Part shown: positions 1 to 8,677 of the stretch, piece by piece
Numbering within the stretch: position 1 is the stretch's first letter
How the letters are laid out: every line of letters starts with the position of its first letter
Translations under genes and position numbers: made by a program
The notes under the pieces: model-generated
Databases searched by the model: none
What the model was told of the DNA's origin: nothing
What the model saw: only the letters and a program-made list of their open reading frames with translations
Assembly (NCBI GenBank): GCA_051870755.1
Contig: JBJECE010000012.1
Span: 62,001-126,000, forward strand
Reading direction: 5' to 3'
Origin: W0P28-013 sp051870755
GTDB taxonomy: Bacteria > Bacteroidota > Bacteroidia > Bacteroidales > Paludibacteraceae
Length of the DNA stretch: 64,000 nt

Positions 1-2246
1 AGTCGCCGGAAGGTCCGAACATCGGTTTGATTTCCTCGTTGTGCGTCTATGCAAAGATTAACGATTTAGGCTTTATCGAAACGCCTTATCGTAAAGTGTC
101 GGACGGCCAGGTGGATTTGTCGGATAACGGCATTGTGTACATGACAGCCGAAGATGAAGAAGACTTGGTAGTAGCACAAGGTAATGCACCGCTCGATGCC
201 GACGGACGCTTTATTCGCAACAAAGTGAAATCGCGTTTGGAAGCCGACTTCCCATTGGTAGCCCCCAATCAGGTCGATTTGATGGACGTGGCGCCTCAAC
301 AGATTGCCTCGATAGCCGCGGCTTTGATTCCGTTCTTGGAGCACGACGATGCCAACCGTGCGTTGATGGGTGCCAACATGATGCGTCAGGCGGTGCCTGT
401 ATTGCGTCCGGAAGCCCCGATTGTCGGAACCGGCATCGAACGTCAGTTGATACGCGATTCGCGTACGCAAATCATGGCCGAAGGCGAAGGCGTGGTCGAA
501 TTTGTCGATGCCAGCGTGATTCGTGTGCGTTACGACCGTACCGAAGAAGAAGATTTTGTCAACTTCGATTCGTCGGTCAAAGAATATCGTTTGCCGAAAT
601 TTGAACGTACCAACCAAGATACTACCATCGACCTCCGTCCGATAGTGAAGAAGGGCGACAGAGTAACGTTGAACCAAATCATGACCGAAGGTTATTCGAG
701 CCAGAATGGCGAGTTAGCCTTGGGACGCAACCTGAAAGTGGCTTATATGCCGTGGAAAGGTTATAACTACGAGGATGCTATCGTGATCAATGAACGCGTG
801 GTTCGTGAAGACATTTACACGTCGGTTCATGTGAGCGAATACACCCTCGAAGTGCGCGAAACGAAGCGCGGTTTGGAGGAACTGACTGCCGATATACCGA
901 ATGTGAGCGAAGACGCCACCAAGAATTTGGACGAAAACGGCATCATTCGCATCGGCGCACACGTTATTCCGGGCGATATATTGATTGGTAAAATTACGCC
1001 GAAAGGCGAAACCGACCCGACACCGGAAGAGAAACTTCTACGTGCCATCTTTGGCGATAAAGCCGGCGATGTGAAAGATGCTTCGTTGAAAGCATCGCCG
1101 TCGCTGAAAGGTGTTGTGATAGGGCGCGAATTGTATGCCAAAGCGCAACATAGCCGTAAGACCCGCAACAACGACAAAGAGATATTGGCCAAACTCGATG
1201 CAGAGTTTGAAAAAGAAACAGCCGCTCTGAAAGCCCGCCTGATCGAAAAATTGGTGGCTGTAACGAGTGGCAAAACGTCGCAAGGCGTGAAAGATTTCTT
1301 GGGCGGCGACCTCATTCCGAAAGGTATGAAATTTACGCAAAAAATGCTCAACGAAATCGATTATGCCACCGTACAACTCACGAAATGGACGACCGATGCG
1401 CACAAAAATGATTTGATTCGCGACATCGTGATGAATTATTTGCGCAAATATAAAGAAGCCGATGCGCGCTTGAAACGTCAGAAATTCAATGTAACCATCG
1501 GCGACGAGTTGCCCTCGGGCATCATCCAATTGGCCAAAGTCTATATCGCGAAAAAACGTAAAATTCGCGTGGGCGACAAAATGGCCGGTCGTCATGGTAA
1601 CAAAGGTATCGTTTCGAAAATTGTCAGTCAGGAAGACATGCCGTTCCTCGAGGATGGTACGCCTGTTGATATTGTTTTGAACCCGCTGGGCGTGCCTTCG
1701 CGTATGAACCTCGGACAGATATTCGAGGCTGTGCTTGGCTGGGCAGGTAAAGAACTTGGCGTGAAATTTGCAACGCCGATTTTCGATGGCGCTTCGTTGG
1801 ACGACCTGAATGAATGGTGCGACAAAGCCGGCGTGCCGCGTTATGGCAAAACTTATCTGTATGACGGCGGCACCGGCGAACGCTTTGACCAACCGGCTAC
1901 TGTGGGTGTAACCTACTTCTTGAAACTTGGTCACATGGTCGAAGACAAAATGCATGCTCGTTCCATCGGCCCATACTCGCTCATTACGCAACAGCCGCTT
2001 GGCGGTAAAGCACAATTCGGTGGTCAGCGTTTTGGTGAGATGGAGGTGTGGGCACTCGAGGCCTTTGGCGCATCGTATATCCTGCAAGAGATTCTGACCG
2101 TGAAATCGGACGATGTGATGGGACGCGCACGCGCTTACGAAGCCATTGTAAAAGGCGAACCGATGCCAAATGCCGGCATACCGGAATCGTTGAATGTATT
2201 GTTACACGAGTTGAGAGGTTTGGGTTTAAGTGTGTCGTTGGATTAA
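1..2246 (+). CDS. rpoB: RNA polymerase beta subunit, 3' part
   Basis: The reading frame is open from base 3, where SPEGPNIGL is encoded, so the gene enters from the left edge and about 747 C-terminal residues are present. Bacteroidetes RpoB is about 1270 residues, so roughly 40% is missing. Visible RpoB hallmarks are GRNLKVAYMPWKGYNYEDAI, the GDKMAGRHGNKG catalytic-region motif (about base 1575), and the C-terminal MEVWALEAFGASYILQE. RpoB forms the catalytic core of RNA polymerase with RpoC and is the target of rifamycins, whose binding region lies mostly upstream of this window. rpoC follows after 54 bases in the usual rpoB-rpoC order. Identification is secure. Confidence 0.98.
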   Translation, partial: SPEGPNIGLISSLCVYAKINDLGFIETPYRKVSDGQVDLSDNGIVYMTAEDEEDLVVAQGNAPLDADGRFIRNKVKSRLEADFPLVAPNQVDLMDVAPQQIASIAAALIPFLEHDDANRALMGANMMRQAVPVLRPEAPIVGTGIERQLIRDSRTQIMAEGEGVVEFVDASVIRVRYDRTEEEDFVNFDSSVKEYRLPKFERTNQDTTIDLRPIVKKGDRVTLNQIMTEGYSSQNGELALGRNLKVAYMPWKGYNYEDAIVINERVVREDIYTSVHVSEYTLEVRETKRGLEELTADIPNVSEDATKNLDENGIIRIGAHVIPGDILIGKITPKGETDPTPEEKLLRAIFGDKAGDVKDASLKASPSLKGVVIGRELYAKAQHSRKTRNNDKEILAKLDAEFEKETAALKARLIEKLVAVTSGKTSQGVKDFLGGDLIPKGMKFTQKMLNEIDYATVQLTKWTTDAHKNDLIRDIVMNYLRKYKEADARLKRQKFNVTIGDELPSGIIQLAKVYIAKKRKIRVGDKMAGRHGNKGIVSKIVSQEDMPFLEDGTPVDIVLNPLGVPSRMNLGQIFEAVLGWAGKELGVKFATPIFDGASLDDLNEWCDKAGVPRYGKTYLYDGGTGERFDQPATVGVTYFLKLGHMVEDKMHARSIGPYSLITQQPLGGKAQFGGQRFGEMEVWALEAFGASYILQEILTVKSDDVMGRARAYEAIVKGEPMPNAGIPESLNVLLHELRGLGLSVSLD

Positions 2247-2267
2247 CCATCCGGCGAAACGCCAACC

Positions 2268-2292
2268 TGAAATTTAAATTTTTCAAATTTCA
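2268..2292 (+). other. Small inverted repeat in the rpoB-rpoC gap
   Basis: TGAAATTT (2268-2275) and AAATTTCA (2285-2292) can pair as an 8-bp AU-rich stem just before rpoC. No T-run follows, so it is not an intrinsic terminator. It could be a processing or stability element, or simply an AT-rich spacer. Confidence 0.3.
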
Positions 2293-2300
2293 CAAAGATT

Positions 2301-5300
2301 ATGGCATTTAAAAGAGAAAATAAGACAAAAACGAACTTTAACAAGATTTCTATCGGCCTTGCATCGCCGGAAGAAATTCTCGAATCGTCGTATGGCGAGG
2401 TGCTGAAACCCGAAACCATCAACTACCGTACCTACAAACCCGAACGTGACGGCTTGTTTTGCGAACGTATATTCGGTCCGTGCAAGGACTACGAATGCAA
2501 TTGCGGCAAGTACAAACGTATTCGTTATAAAGGTATAGTGTGCGACCGTTGCGGTGTCGAAGTTACCGAGAAAAAAGTGCGCCGTGAACGCTCCGGACAC
2601 ATTCAGTTGGTAGTGCCGGTGGCACATATCTGGTATTTCCGCTCGTTGCCAAACAAAATTGGTTACCTGCTCGGTATGCCGACCAAAAATCTGGATGCAA
2701 TCATCTATTACGAGAAATATGTTGTAATTCAAGCCGGTGTGTTGGCCGAACTGACCGCCGAAGACGACGAACCCGTAACCGATGGCATGCTTTTGGACGA
2801 AGAACGCTATTTGAGTTTAGTGGATCGTTTGCCGAGCGATAACGCATTGTTAGAAGATTCGGATCCCAACAAATTCATTGCAAAAATGGGTGCCGAAGCC
2901 ATTTACGACCTGCTCTGCCGGCTCGATTTGGATTCGTTGTCGTATCAATTGCGCGACAAAGCCAATACCGATACATCGCAACAACGTAAGGCCGAAGCCT
3001 TGAAACGCTTGCAGGTAGTAGAATCGTTCCGCGCAGCACGCCCGAAAAACCGTCCGGAATGGATGATTTTGAAAGTCATTCCGGTAATTCCGCCCGAATT
3101 GCGTCCGTTGGTGCCGCTGGATGGTGGTCGGTTTGCCACTTCGGACTTGAACGATTTGTATCGTCGCGTCATCATTCGCAATAACCGCCTGAAACGTTTG
3201 ATCGAAATCAAGGCACCGGAAGTCATCTTGCGCAACGAAAAACGTATGTTGCAAGAGGCTGTCGATAGCCTGATAGACAACTCGCGTAAAACGACGGCCA
3301 TGAAGAGCGATTCGAATCGCCCGCTGAAGTCGTTGTCCGATAGTTTGAAAGGTAAACAGGGTCGTTTCCGTCAGAATTTGCTGGGTAAACGTGTTGACTA
3401 TTCGGCACGTTCGGTTATCGTCGTTGGTCCGGAGTTGAAGATGGGCGAATGCGGTTTGCCGAAAGATATGGCCGCCGAATTGTATAAGCCGTTCATTATC
3501 CGCAAGTTGATAGAACGCGGCATTGTCAAAACCGTGAAATCGGCCAAAAAAATCATCGACCGCAAAGATCCCGTTGTTTGGGACATCTTGGAATATGTGA
3601 TGAAAGGTCATCCTGTGTTGCTGAACCGTGCACCAACGTTGCACCGTTTGGGTATTCAGGCGTTCCAACCGAAAATGATCGAAGGCAAAGCCATTCAGTT
3701 GCACCCGTTGGCATGTACGGCATTCAACGCCGACTTCGATGGCGACCAAATGGCTGTGCACTTGCCGTTGAGCAACGAGGCTGTGCTCGAAGCACAACTG
3801 CTGATGTTGCAATCGCACAATATTTTGAATCCTGCGAATGGTGCGCCTATCACAGTGCCGTCGCAAGATATGGTGCTTGGTTTGTATTACATCACCAAAC
3901 CGCGTAAAGGCGCCAAAGGCGAAGGCATGAAATTCTATTCGCCCGAAGAGGTCGAAATTGCCTACAACGAGAAACAAATCGATGTGCATGCTATCATATC
4001 GGTGCGTGTGAAAGATTTGGACGAGAACGGCAATTTGGTAGAACGTATGGTGGACGAAACCACTGTCGGTCGCGTAATTGTTAATAAATATGTGCCGGAA
4101 GAGTGCGGTTTCATCAATCAACTGATTTCTAAAAAATCGTTGCGCGACATCATCTCGTTTGTTATCGAAAAAGCCGGTGTAGCGCGTACCGCCCAATTCT
4201 TGGACGATATCAAAAACCTTGGTTACAAGATGGCATTCGTCGGCGGTTTGTCGTTCAACTTGTCGGATGTAATCATTCCTGAAGAGAAAGACGCACTCGT
4301 GCAGAAAGGTTATGATGACGTAGAAGGCATTTTGGCTGACTACAACATGGGTTTCATCACCAACAACGAACGTTACAACAAAATTATTGATACATGGACT
4401 GAGGTCAACAGCAAATTGGCCAAAGTTGTGATCGACCGTTTGGCGGCCGACCAACAAGGTTTCAACTCGGTTTACATGATGTTGGATTCGGGTGCCCGTG
4501 GTTCAAAAGAACAGATTCGTCAGTTGTCCGGTATGCGTGGTCTGATGGCCAAACCGCAAAAAGCCGGTGCCGAAGGCGGTCAGATTATCGAAAACCCGAT
4601 TTTGGCCAACTTCAAGGAAGGCTTGTCGGTGCAGGAATACTTTATTTCGACGCACGGCGCTCGTAAAGGTTTGGCCGATACGGCGTTGAAGACCGCCGAT
4701 GCCGGTTATCTGACACGTCGTTTGGTCGATGTATCGCACGATGTTATCATTACGGAAGAAGATTGCGGCACGTTGCGTGGATTGGTTGCGACCGAGTTGC
4801 GTAACAAGGAACAAGTCGTTTCGTCGCTGTACGAACGTATTTTGGGACGTGTTTCGGTACACGATGTATTCCATCCGCAGACGGGTGAATTGATAGTGGC
4901 TGCCGGCGATGAAATCACCGAAAAAGAGGCCAAAATCATTCAAGAATCGCCGATTGAACGTGTGGAAATTCGTTCGGTATTGACTTGCGAATCGAAACAT
5001 GGTGTGTGCGCCAAATGTTATGGTCGCAACTTGGCTACCGGTCGTTTGGTTAATCGCGGCGAGGCTGTCGGCGTTATTGCCGCTCAGTCTATCGGTGAGC
5101 CGGGTACACAGTTGACGCTGCGTACATTCCACGTCGGTGGTGTGGCTTCGAACATTGCTGCCGAATCCAATATGGTATCGAACTACGACGGTATTTTGTT
5201 GATCGACGAGTTGCGCACGGTGAAAGCAAAAGATGTAGCCGGCAACGAGTACGATGTGGTTGTCAGCCGTCAGGCCGAAGCGCGCATCATTGATGCAAAT

Positions 5301-6590
5301 ACCGGCATATTGTTGTCCACACCGCAATCCATTGCGTATGGTTCGAAATTGTTCTTCGAAAGTGGCGCAACCGTGAAGAAAGGCGACAAAATCTGCGAAT
5401 GGGACCCGTTCAATGCCGTTATTATTTCGGAAGTCGAAGGTACGCTCGAATTCGAAAATATGATTGAAAACGTAACGTACAAAGTGGAATCGGACGAAGC
5501 CACCGGCCTGCGCGAACGTATCATCATCGAGTCGAAGGAGAAGAACAAGATGCCTGCTGCGCACATCAAAGACAAGAAAGGCGACATTCTGAAAACCTAC
5601 AACTTGCCGGTAGGCGCGCACTTGGTGGTCGAAGAAAAACAAGCCATCAAAACAGGCGATTTGCTGGTGAAAATACCGCGTGCTGTGGGTAGCGCCGGCG
5701 ATATTACTGGTGGTCTGCCGCGTGTAACCGAATTGTTCGAGGCGCGCAACCCATCGAACCCGGCCATTGTTGCCGAAATCGATGGCGAAGTGCTGTTCGG
5801 CAAAGTGAAACGTGGTAACCGCGAAATCAGCGTCGTATCGAAGACGGGCGAAGAGAAAAAATATCTTGTTCCGCTGTCGAAACAGATACTTGTGCAAGAG
5901 AATGACTATGTGCGTGCCGGCACGCCGCTGTCCGATGGTGTGATTACACCTGCCGACATTTTGGCCATCAAAGGCCCGACGGCTGTGCAAGAGTACATCG
6001 TGAACGAAGTGCAAGACGTTTATCGCCTGCAAGGTGTGAAGATCAACGACAAACACTTCGAAGTCATCGTTCGTCAGATGATGCGCAAAGTCGAAATTGC
6101 CGAATCGGGCGACACCTGTTTCCTCGAAGGTCAAATCGTTGATAAAATTGATTTCAACGAAGCAAACGACCGCATTTGGGGCAAAAAAGTGGTAACCGAC
6201 GCCGGCGATAGCGAGACGTTGCAAGCCGGTCAGATTGTTACCGCTCGCAAATTGCGCGACGAAAACAGTCTGCTGAAACGGCACGACAAACGTTTGGTCG
6301 AAGTGCGCGACGCCATGCCGGCCACCTCGAGTCAGGTGCTGCAAGGTATTACGCGTGCAGCGTTAGGTACCAAGAGTTTCATGTCGGCAGCATCGTTCCA
6401 AGAGACCACGAAAGTGTTGAACGAAGCGGCTATCAATGCCAAAGTCGATCGGTTGGAAGGCATGAAAGAGAACGTGATTGTCGGTCTGCGGATTCCGGCC
6501 GGTACAGGTTTGCGCGAATACGACAAACTTGTGGTGGCTTCGATGGAGGACTACGAGCGCTCGAAAGCTGAACGTGAAACGGAAGAGTAA
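2301..6590 (+). CDS. rpoC: RNA polymerase beta' subunit
   Basis: Full-length RpoC of 1429 residues, the normal size for the phylum. The N-terminal zinc-binding cluster is seen around residues 67-90 (CNCGKYK, then CDRCGVE). The catalytic magnesium motif NADFDGDQMAVH lies near residue 478. The second zinc cluster CESKHGVCAKCYG lies near residue 896, followed by the SIGEPGTQLTLRTFH region. The C-terminus ends in acidic and basic residues. It forms the active-centre half of RNA polymerase with the upstream rpoB, presumably on the same transcript, and is followed by a strong intrinsic terminator. Confidence 0.99.
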   Translation: MAFKRENKTKTNFNKISIGLASPEEILESSYGEVLKPETINYRTYKPERDGLFCERIFGPCKDYECNCGKYKRIRYKGIVCDRCGVEVTEKKVRRERSGHIQLVVPVAHIWYFRSLPNKIGYLLGMPTKNLDAIIYYEKYVVIQAGVLAELTAEDDEPVTDGMLLDEERYLSLVDRLPSDNALLEDSDPNKFIAKMGAEAIYDLLCRLDLDSLSYQLRDKANTDTSQQRKAEALKRLQVVESFRAARPKNRPEWMILKVIPVIPPELRPLVPLDGGRFATSDLNDLYRRVIIRNNRLKRLIEIKAPEVILRNEKRMLQEAVDSLIDNSRKTTAMKSDSNRPLKSLSDSLKGKQGRFRQNLLGKRVDYSARSVIVVGPELKMGECGLPKDMAAELYKPFIIRKLIERGIVKTVKSAKKIIDRKDPVVWDILEYVMKGHPVLLNRAPTLHRLGIQAFQPKMIEGKAIQLHPLACTAFNADFDGDQMAVHLPLSNEAVLEAQLLMLQSHNILNPANGAPITVPSQDMVLGLYYITKPRKGAKGEGMKFYSPEEVEIAYNEKQIDVHAIISVRVKDLDENGNLVERMVDETTVGRVIVNKYVPEECGFINQLISKKSLRDIISFVIEKAGVARTAQFLDDIKNLGYKMAFVGGLSFNLSDVIIPEEKDALVQKGYDDVEGILADYNMGFITNNERYNKIIDTWTEVNSKLAKVVIDRLAADQQGFNSVYMMLDSGARGSKEQIRQLSGMRGLMAKPQKAGAEGGQIIENPILANFKEGLSVQEYFISTHGARKGLADTALKTADAGYLTRRLVDVSHDVIITEEDCGTLRGLVATELRNKEQVVSSLYERILGRVSVHDVFHPQTGELIVAAGDEITEKEAKIIQESPIERVEIRSVLTCESKHGVCAKCYGRNLATGRLVNRGEAVGVIAAQSIGEPGTQLTLRTFHVGGVASNIAAESNMVSNYDGILLIDELRTVKAKDVAGNEYDVVVSRQAEARIIDANTGILLSTPQSIAYGSKLFFESGATVKKGDKICEWDPFNAVIISEVEGTLEFENMIENVTYKVESDEATGLRERIIIESKEKNKMPAAHIKDKKGDILKTYNLPVGAHLVVEEKQAIKTGDLLVKIPRAVGSAGDITGGLPRVTELFEARNPSNPAIVAEIDGEVLFGKVKRGNREISVVSKTGEEKKYLVPLSKQILVQENDYVRAGTPLSDGVITPADILAIKGPTAVQEYIVNEVQDVYRLQGVKINDKHFEVIVRQMMRKVEIAESGDTCFLEGQIVDKIDFNEANDRIWGKKVVTDAGDSETLQAGQIVTARKLRDENSLLKRHDKRLVEVRDAMPATSSQVLQGITRAALGTKSFMSAASFQETTKVLNEAAINAKVDRLEGMKENVIVGLRIPAGTGLREYDKLVVASMEDYERSKAERETEE

Positions 6591-6617
6591 ATCATAGTTG
6601 TTCATATTCTAAAGGGC

Positions 6618-6657
6618 ATTGGGGGCGTATGGAAATACGTCCCTAATGTTTTTTTTT
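6618..6657 (+). terminator. Intrinsic terminator of the rpoBC transcript
   Basis: A 13-bp stem (6618-6630 with 6635-6647, including GU pairs) closes on a GGAA loop and is followed by a T-run at 6649-6657. It separates rpoBC from the rimP operon. Confidence 0.9.
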
Positions 6658-6675
6658 GTTTTTGTTGGCTGAAAA

Positions 6676-6707
6676 TTTGGCTGAATGAAAAAAAAAACGT
6701 AACTTTG
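6676..6707 (+). promoter_or_regulatory. Promoter of the rimP-nusA-infB operon
   Basis: TTTG at 6676-6679 and TAACTTTG at 6700-6707 are separated by 20 bases. This matches the Bacteroidetes primary sigma consensus exactly and sits downstream of the rpoC terminator. Predicted start of transcription is near 6713. Confidence 0.85.
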
Positions 6708-6720
6708 CAACGTTGATGGA

Positions 6721-6746
6721 GTAGGGGACTTGACAAAGTCCCCTAC
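6721..6746 (+). promoter_or_regulatory. Leader hairpin before rimP
   Basis: A perfect 11-bp inverted repeat, GTAGGGGACTT (6721-6731) and AAGTCCCCTAC (6736-6746), with loop GACA, lies about 8 bases after the predicted transcription start. No T-run follows, so it is a 5' structure rather than a terminator. It could stabilise the mRNA or regulate the operon. Confidence 0.6.
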
Positions 6747-6794
6747 GCTGTTGCAAAAACCATTGAAATGTGTAACAAAAATGCACGTTAGTAT

Positions 6795-7259
6795 ATGATA
6801 GACAAACAGTTAGTCGAAAAGATAGTAACTGAAAAATTGGTCGGTACGGACTGCTTTCTGGTCGATGTTTCGGTGTCGGCGGACAATGTGATTGTGGTCG
6901 AAATTGACAACGAAACGGGTATCGACATCGATTTTTGCGTGGAGTTGAGTCGTTATATCGAATCGCGGCTCGATCGCGATGTCGAAGATTTTGAATTGGA
7001 AGTGGGCTCGGCCGGTTTAACTGCGCCGTTCAAAGTTCAGGGACAATATCGTAAAAATATGGGACACGAGGTGGAGTTGCTGACCAAAGATGGTCGTAAA
7101 TTGTCGGGCGTGTTGAGCGCCGTGGCCGATGATACTTTCGCTGTGGATGTTACCACGATGGTGAAACCCGAAGGGGCAAAACGTAAAATACCGCATACCG
7201 AAACGCTGACATTTGCATACGCCGATGTGAAACAGGTGCGTGCCGTGTTGAAAGTGTAA
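6795..7259 (+). CDS. rimP: Ribosome maturation factor RimP
   Basis: 154 residues, the standard RimP size, beginning MIDKQLVEKIVTEKL. It shows the typical N-terminal alpha/beta domain (DVSVSADNVIVVEIDNETG, then a VELSRYIE..LD segment) with ELEVGSAGLTAPFK at the domain border, and a C-terminal Sm-like beta-barrel. RimP assists 30S subunit assembly. It is the first gene of the classical rimP-nusA-infB operon, 62 bases before nusA, and position plus sequence make the call secure. The leader between promoter and start is about 80 bases and carries a hairpin. Confidence 0.95.
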   Translation: MIDKQLVEKIVTEKLVGTDCFLVDVSVSADNVIVVEIDNETGIDIDFCVELSRYIESRLDRDVEDFELEVGSAGLTAPFKVQGQYRKNMGHEVELLTKDGRKLSGVLSAVADDTFAVDVTTMVKPEGAKRKIPHTETLTFAYADVKQVRAVLKV

Positions 7260-7321
7260 GGCGGCGCGGCTCTTTTTTTTGAAGAAAAAACAAAAGTAAT
7301 AACACATATCAAATAAAAATT

Positions 7322-8578
7322 ATGGCACGAAAAGAAAATGTCAATTTGATTGACACCTTCGCAGAATTTAAGGAGTTGAAGAACATTGATCGCTCGACGA
7401 TGATTTCCATCTTGGAAGAGTCGTTCCGCAGTGTGATTGCCAAAATGTTCGGCTCGGATAAGAATTACGACGTGATTATCAACCCCGATAAGGGCGATTG
7501 CGAAATATTCCGTAATCGTATCGTGGTAGAAGACGGCATGGTGAAAAACCCGAACACCGAAATTTCGTTGTCCGAGGCCAAACAAATCGAGGACGATTAC
7601 GAAGTCGGCGAAGAGGTTACCGACCAAGTGGATTTTATGCAGTTTGGTCGCCGTGTAGTGTTGAATTTGCGCCAAATTCTGGCCACGAAAATCATGGATT
7701 TGCAAAAAGAAGCGCTCTATTCGCAATACAGCGAATTGGTGGGCTTGGTAGTAACGGGCGAGGTTTATCAGGTGTGGAAAAAAGAGGTGTTGCTGCTCGA
7801 CGACGATGGCAACGAAATGCTGCTGCCAAAAGATGCACAGATTCCGACTGACTTTTTCCGCAAAGGCGATGTCGTTCGTGCTATCGTCGATCACGTTGAT
7901 AATCAGAACAATAACCCCAAAATTTATCTGTCGCGTATATCGCCCGAATTTTTGGAACGTTTGTTCGAGATGGAAGTGCCCGAAGTACACGACGGCCTGA
8001 TCACCATCAAGAAAATAGCGCGTATTCCCGGCGAGCGCGCCAAAGTGGCTGTGGAGTCGTACGACGACCGCATCGATCCGGTAGGCGCTTGCGTGGGCGT
8101 GAAAGGCGCTCGTATTCACGGCATTGTGCGCGAGTTGCGCAACGAAAGCATCGACGTGATAAACTATACGAACAATTTGGGTTTGTTCATCTCGCGTGCG
8201 TTGGGACCGGCCAAAATCACTACCATCGAGTTCGACCACGAGAACAAGAAAGCGAGTGTTTATATCAAACCCGAAGAGGTGTCGTTGGCTATCGGTAAGG
8301 GCGGATCGAATATCAAGTTGGCAACCATGTTAAGTGGTTATACCATAGAGGTTTATCGCGACGATGCAACGCTCGACCATGATAGCGATGATATTTATTT
8401 GGACGAATTTAACGACGAAATCGATCAGTGGGTTATCGATGCACTGAAAGCGGTTGGTTGTGATACGGCGAAAGCAGTGTTGGCTATTCCGCGCGACGAG
8501 TTGATCAGTCGTACCGATTTGGAAGAAGAAACTATCGACGATGTGCTGCGCATATTGCAAGCCGAGTTCGAGGATTGA
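7322..8578 (+). CDS. nusA: Transcription termination/antitermination factor NusA
   Basis: 418 residues. Domain order is the N-terminal RNAP-binding domain (about 1-130), the S1 domain (about 135-200, LVGLVVTGEVYQVWKKEVLL), and then KH domains (RIPGERAKVAVESYD; DPVGACVGVKGARIHGIVRE; SLAIGKGGSNIKLA). A short helix-rich C-terminus ends RILQAEFED, without the duplicated acidic repeats of enterobacterial NusA. It acts on RNA polymerase pausing, termination and antitermination. It is the second gene of the rimP operon, 99 bases before infB. Confidence 0.98.
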   Translation: MARKENVNLIDTFAEFKELKNIDRSTMISILEESFRSVIAKMFGSDKNYDVIINPDKGDCEIFRNRIVVEDGMVKNPNTEISLSEAKQIEDDYEVGEEVTDQVDFMQFGRRVVLNLRQILATKIMDLQKEALYSQYSELVGLVVTGEVYQVWKKEVLLLDDDGNEMLLPKDAQIPTDFFRKGDVVRAIVDHVDNQNNNPKIYLSRISPEFLERLFEMEVPEVHDGLITIKKIARIPGERAKVAVESYDDRIDPVGACVGVKGARIHGIVRELRNESIDVINYTNNLGLFISRALGPAKITTIEFDHENKKASVYIKPEEVSLAIGKGGSNIKLATMLSGYTIEVYRDDATLDHDSDDIYLDEFNDEIDQWVIDALKAVGCDTAKAVLAIPRDELISRTDLEEETIDDVLRILQAEFED

Positions 8579-8583
8579 TAATT

Positions 8584-8627
8584 CCACTATGCAGTGGCCG
8601 TTGGTGGCGCATTTTGGGAATACCCAA
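8584..8627 (+). other. Two small hairpins between nusA and infB
   Basis: CCACT-ATGC-AGTGG (8584-8597) and TTGGG-AATA-CCCAA (8614-8627) lie back to back in the 99-base gap. Neither is followed by a T-run, so they are not classical terminators. They may be RNA processing or stability structures. Confidence 0.4.
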
Positions 8628-8677
8628 TGATATAAAACAGAGAAAAACAGATTATTTTAGGAAAAAGAATTTTACGT

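Noticed and set aside
2850..6344. Very long open frames (535 and 613 codons) on the strand opposite rpoC, and a 349-codon one opposite rpoB (1038-2087).
   Set aside because: They lie wholly inside highly conserved genes. Their translations are Phe/His/Arg-rich without motifs, and they arise from the codon bias of the sense strand (few stop complements).
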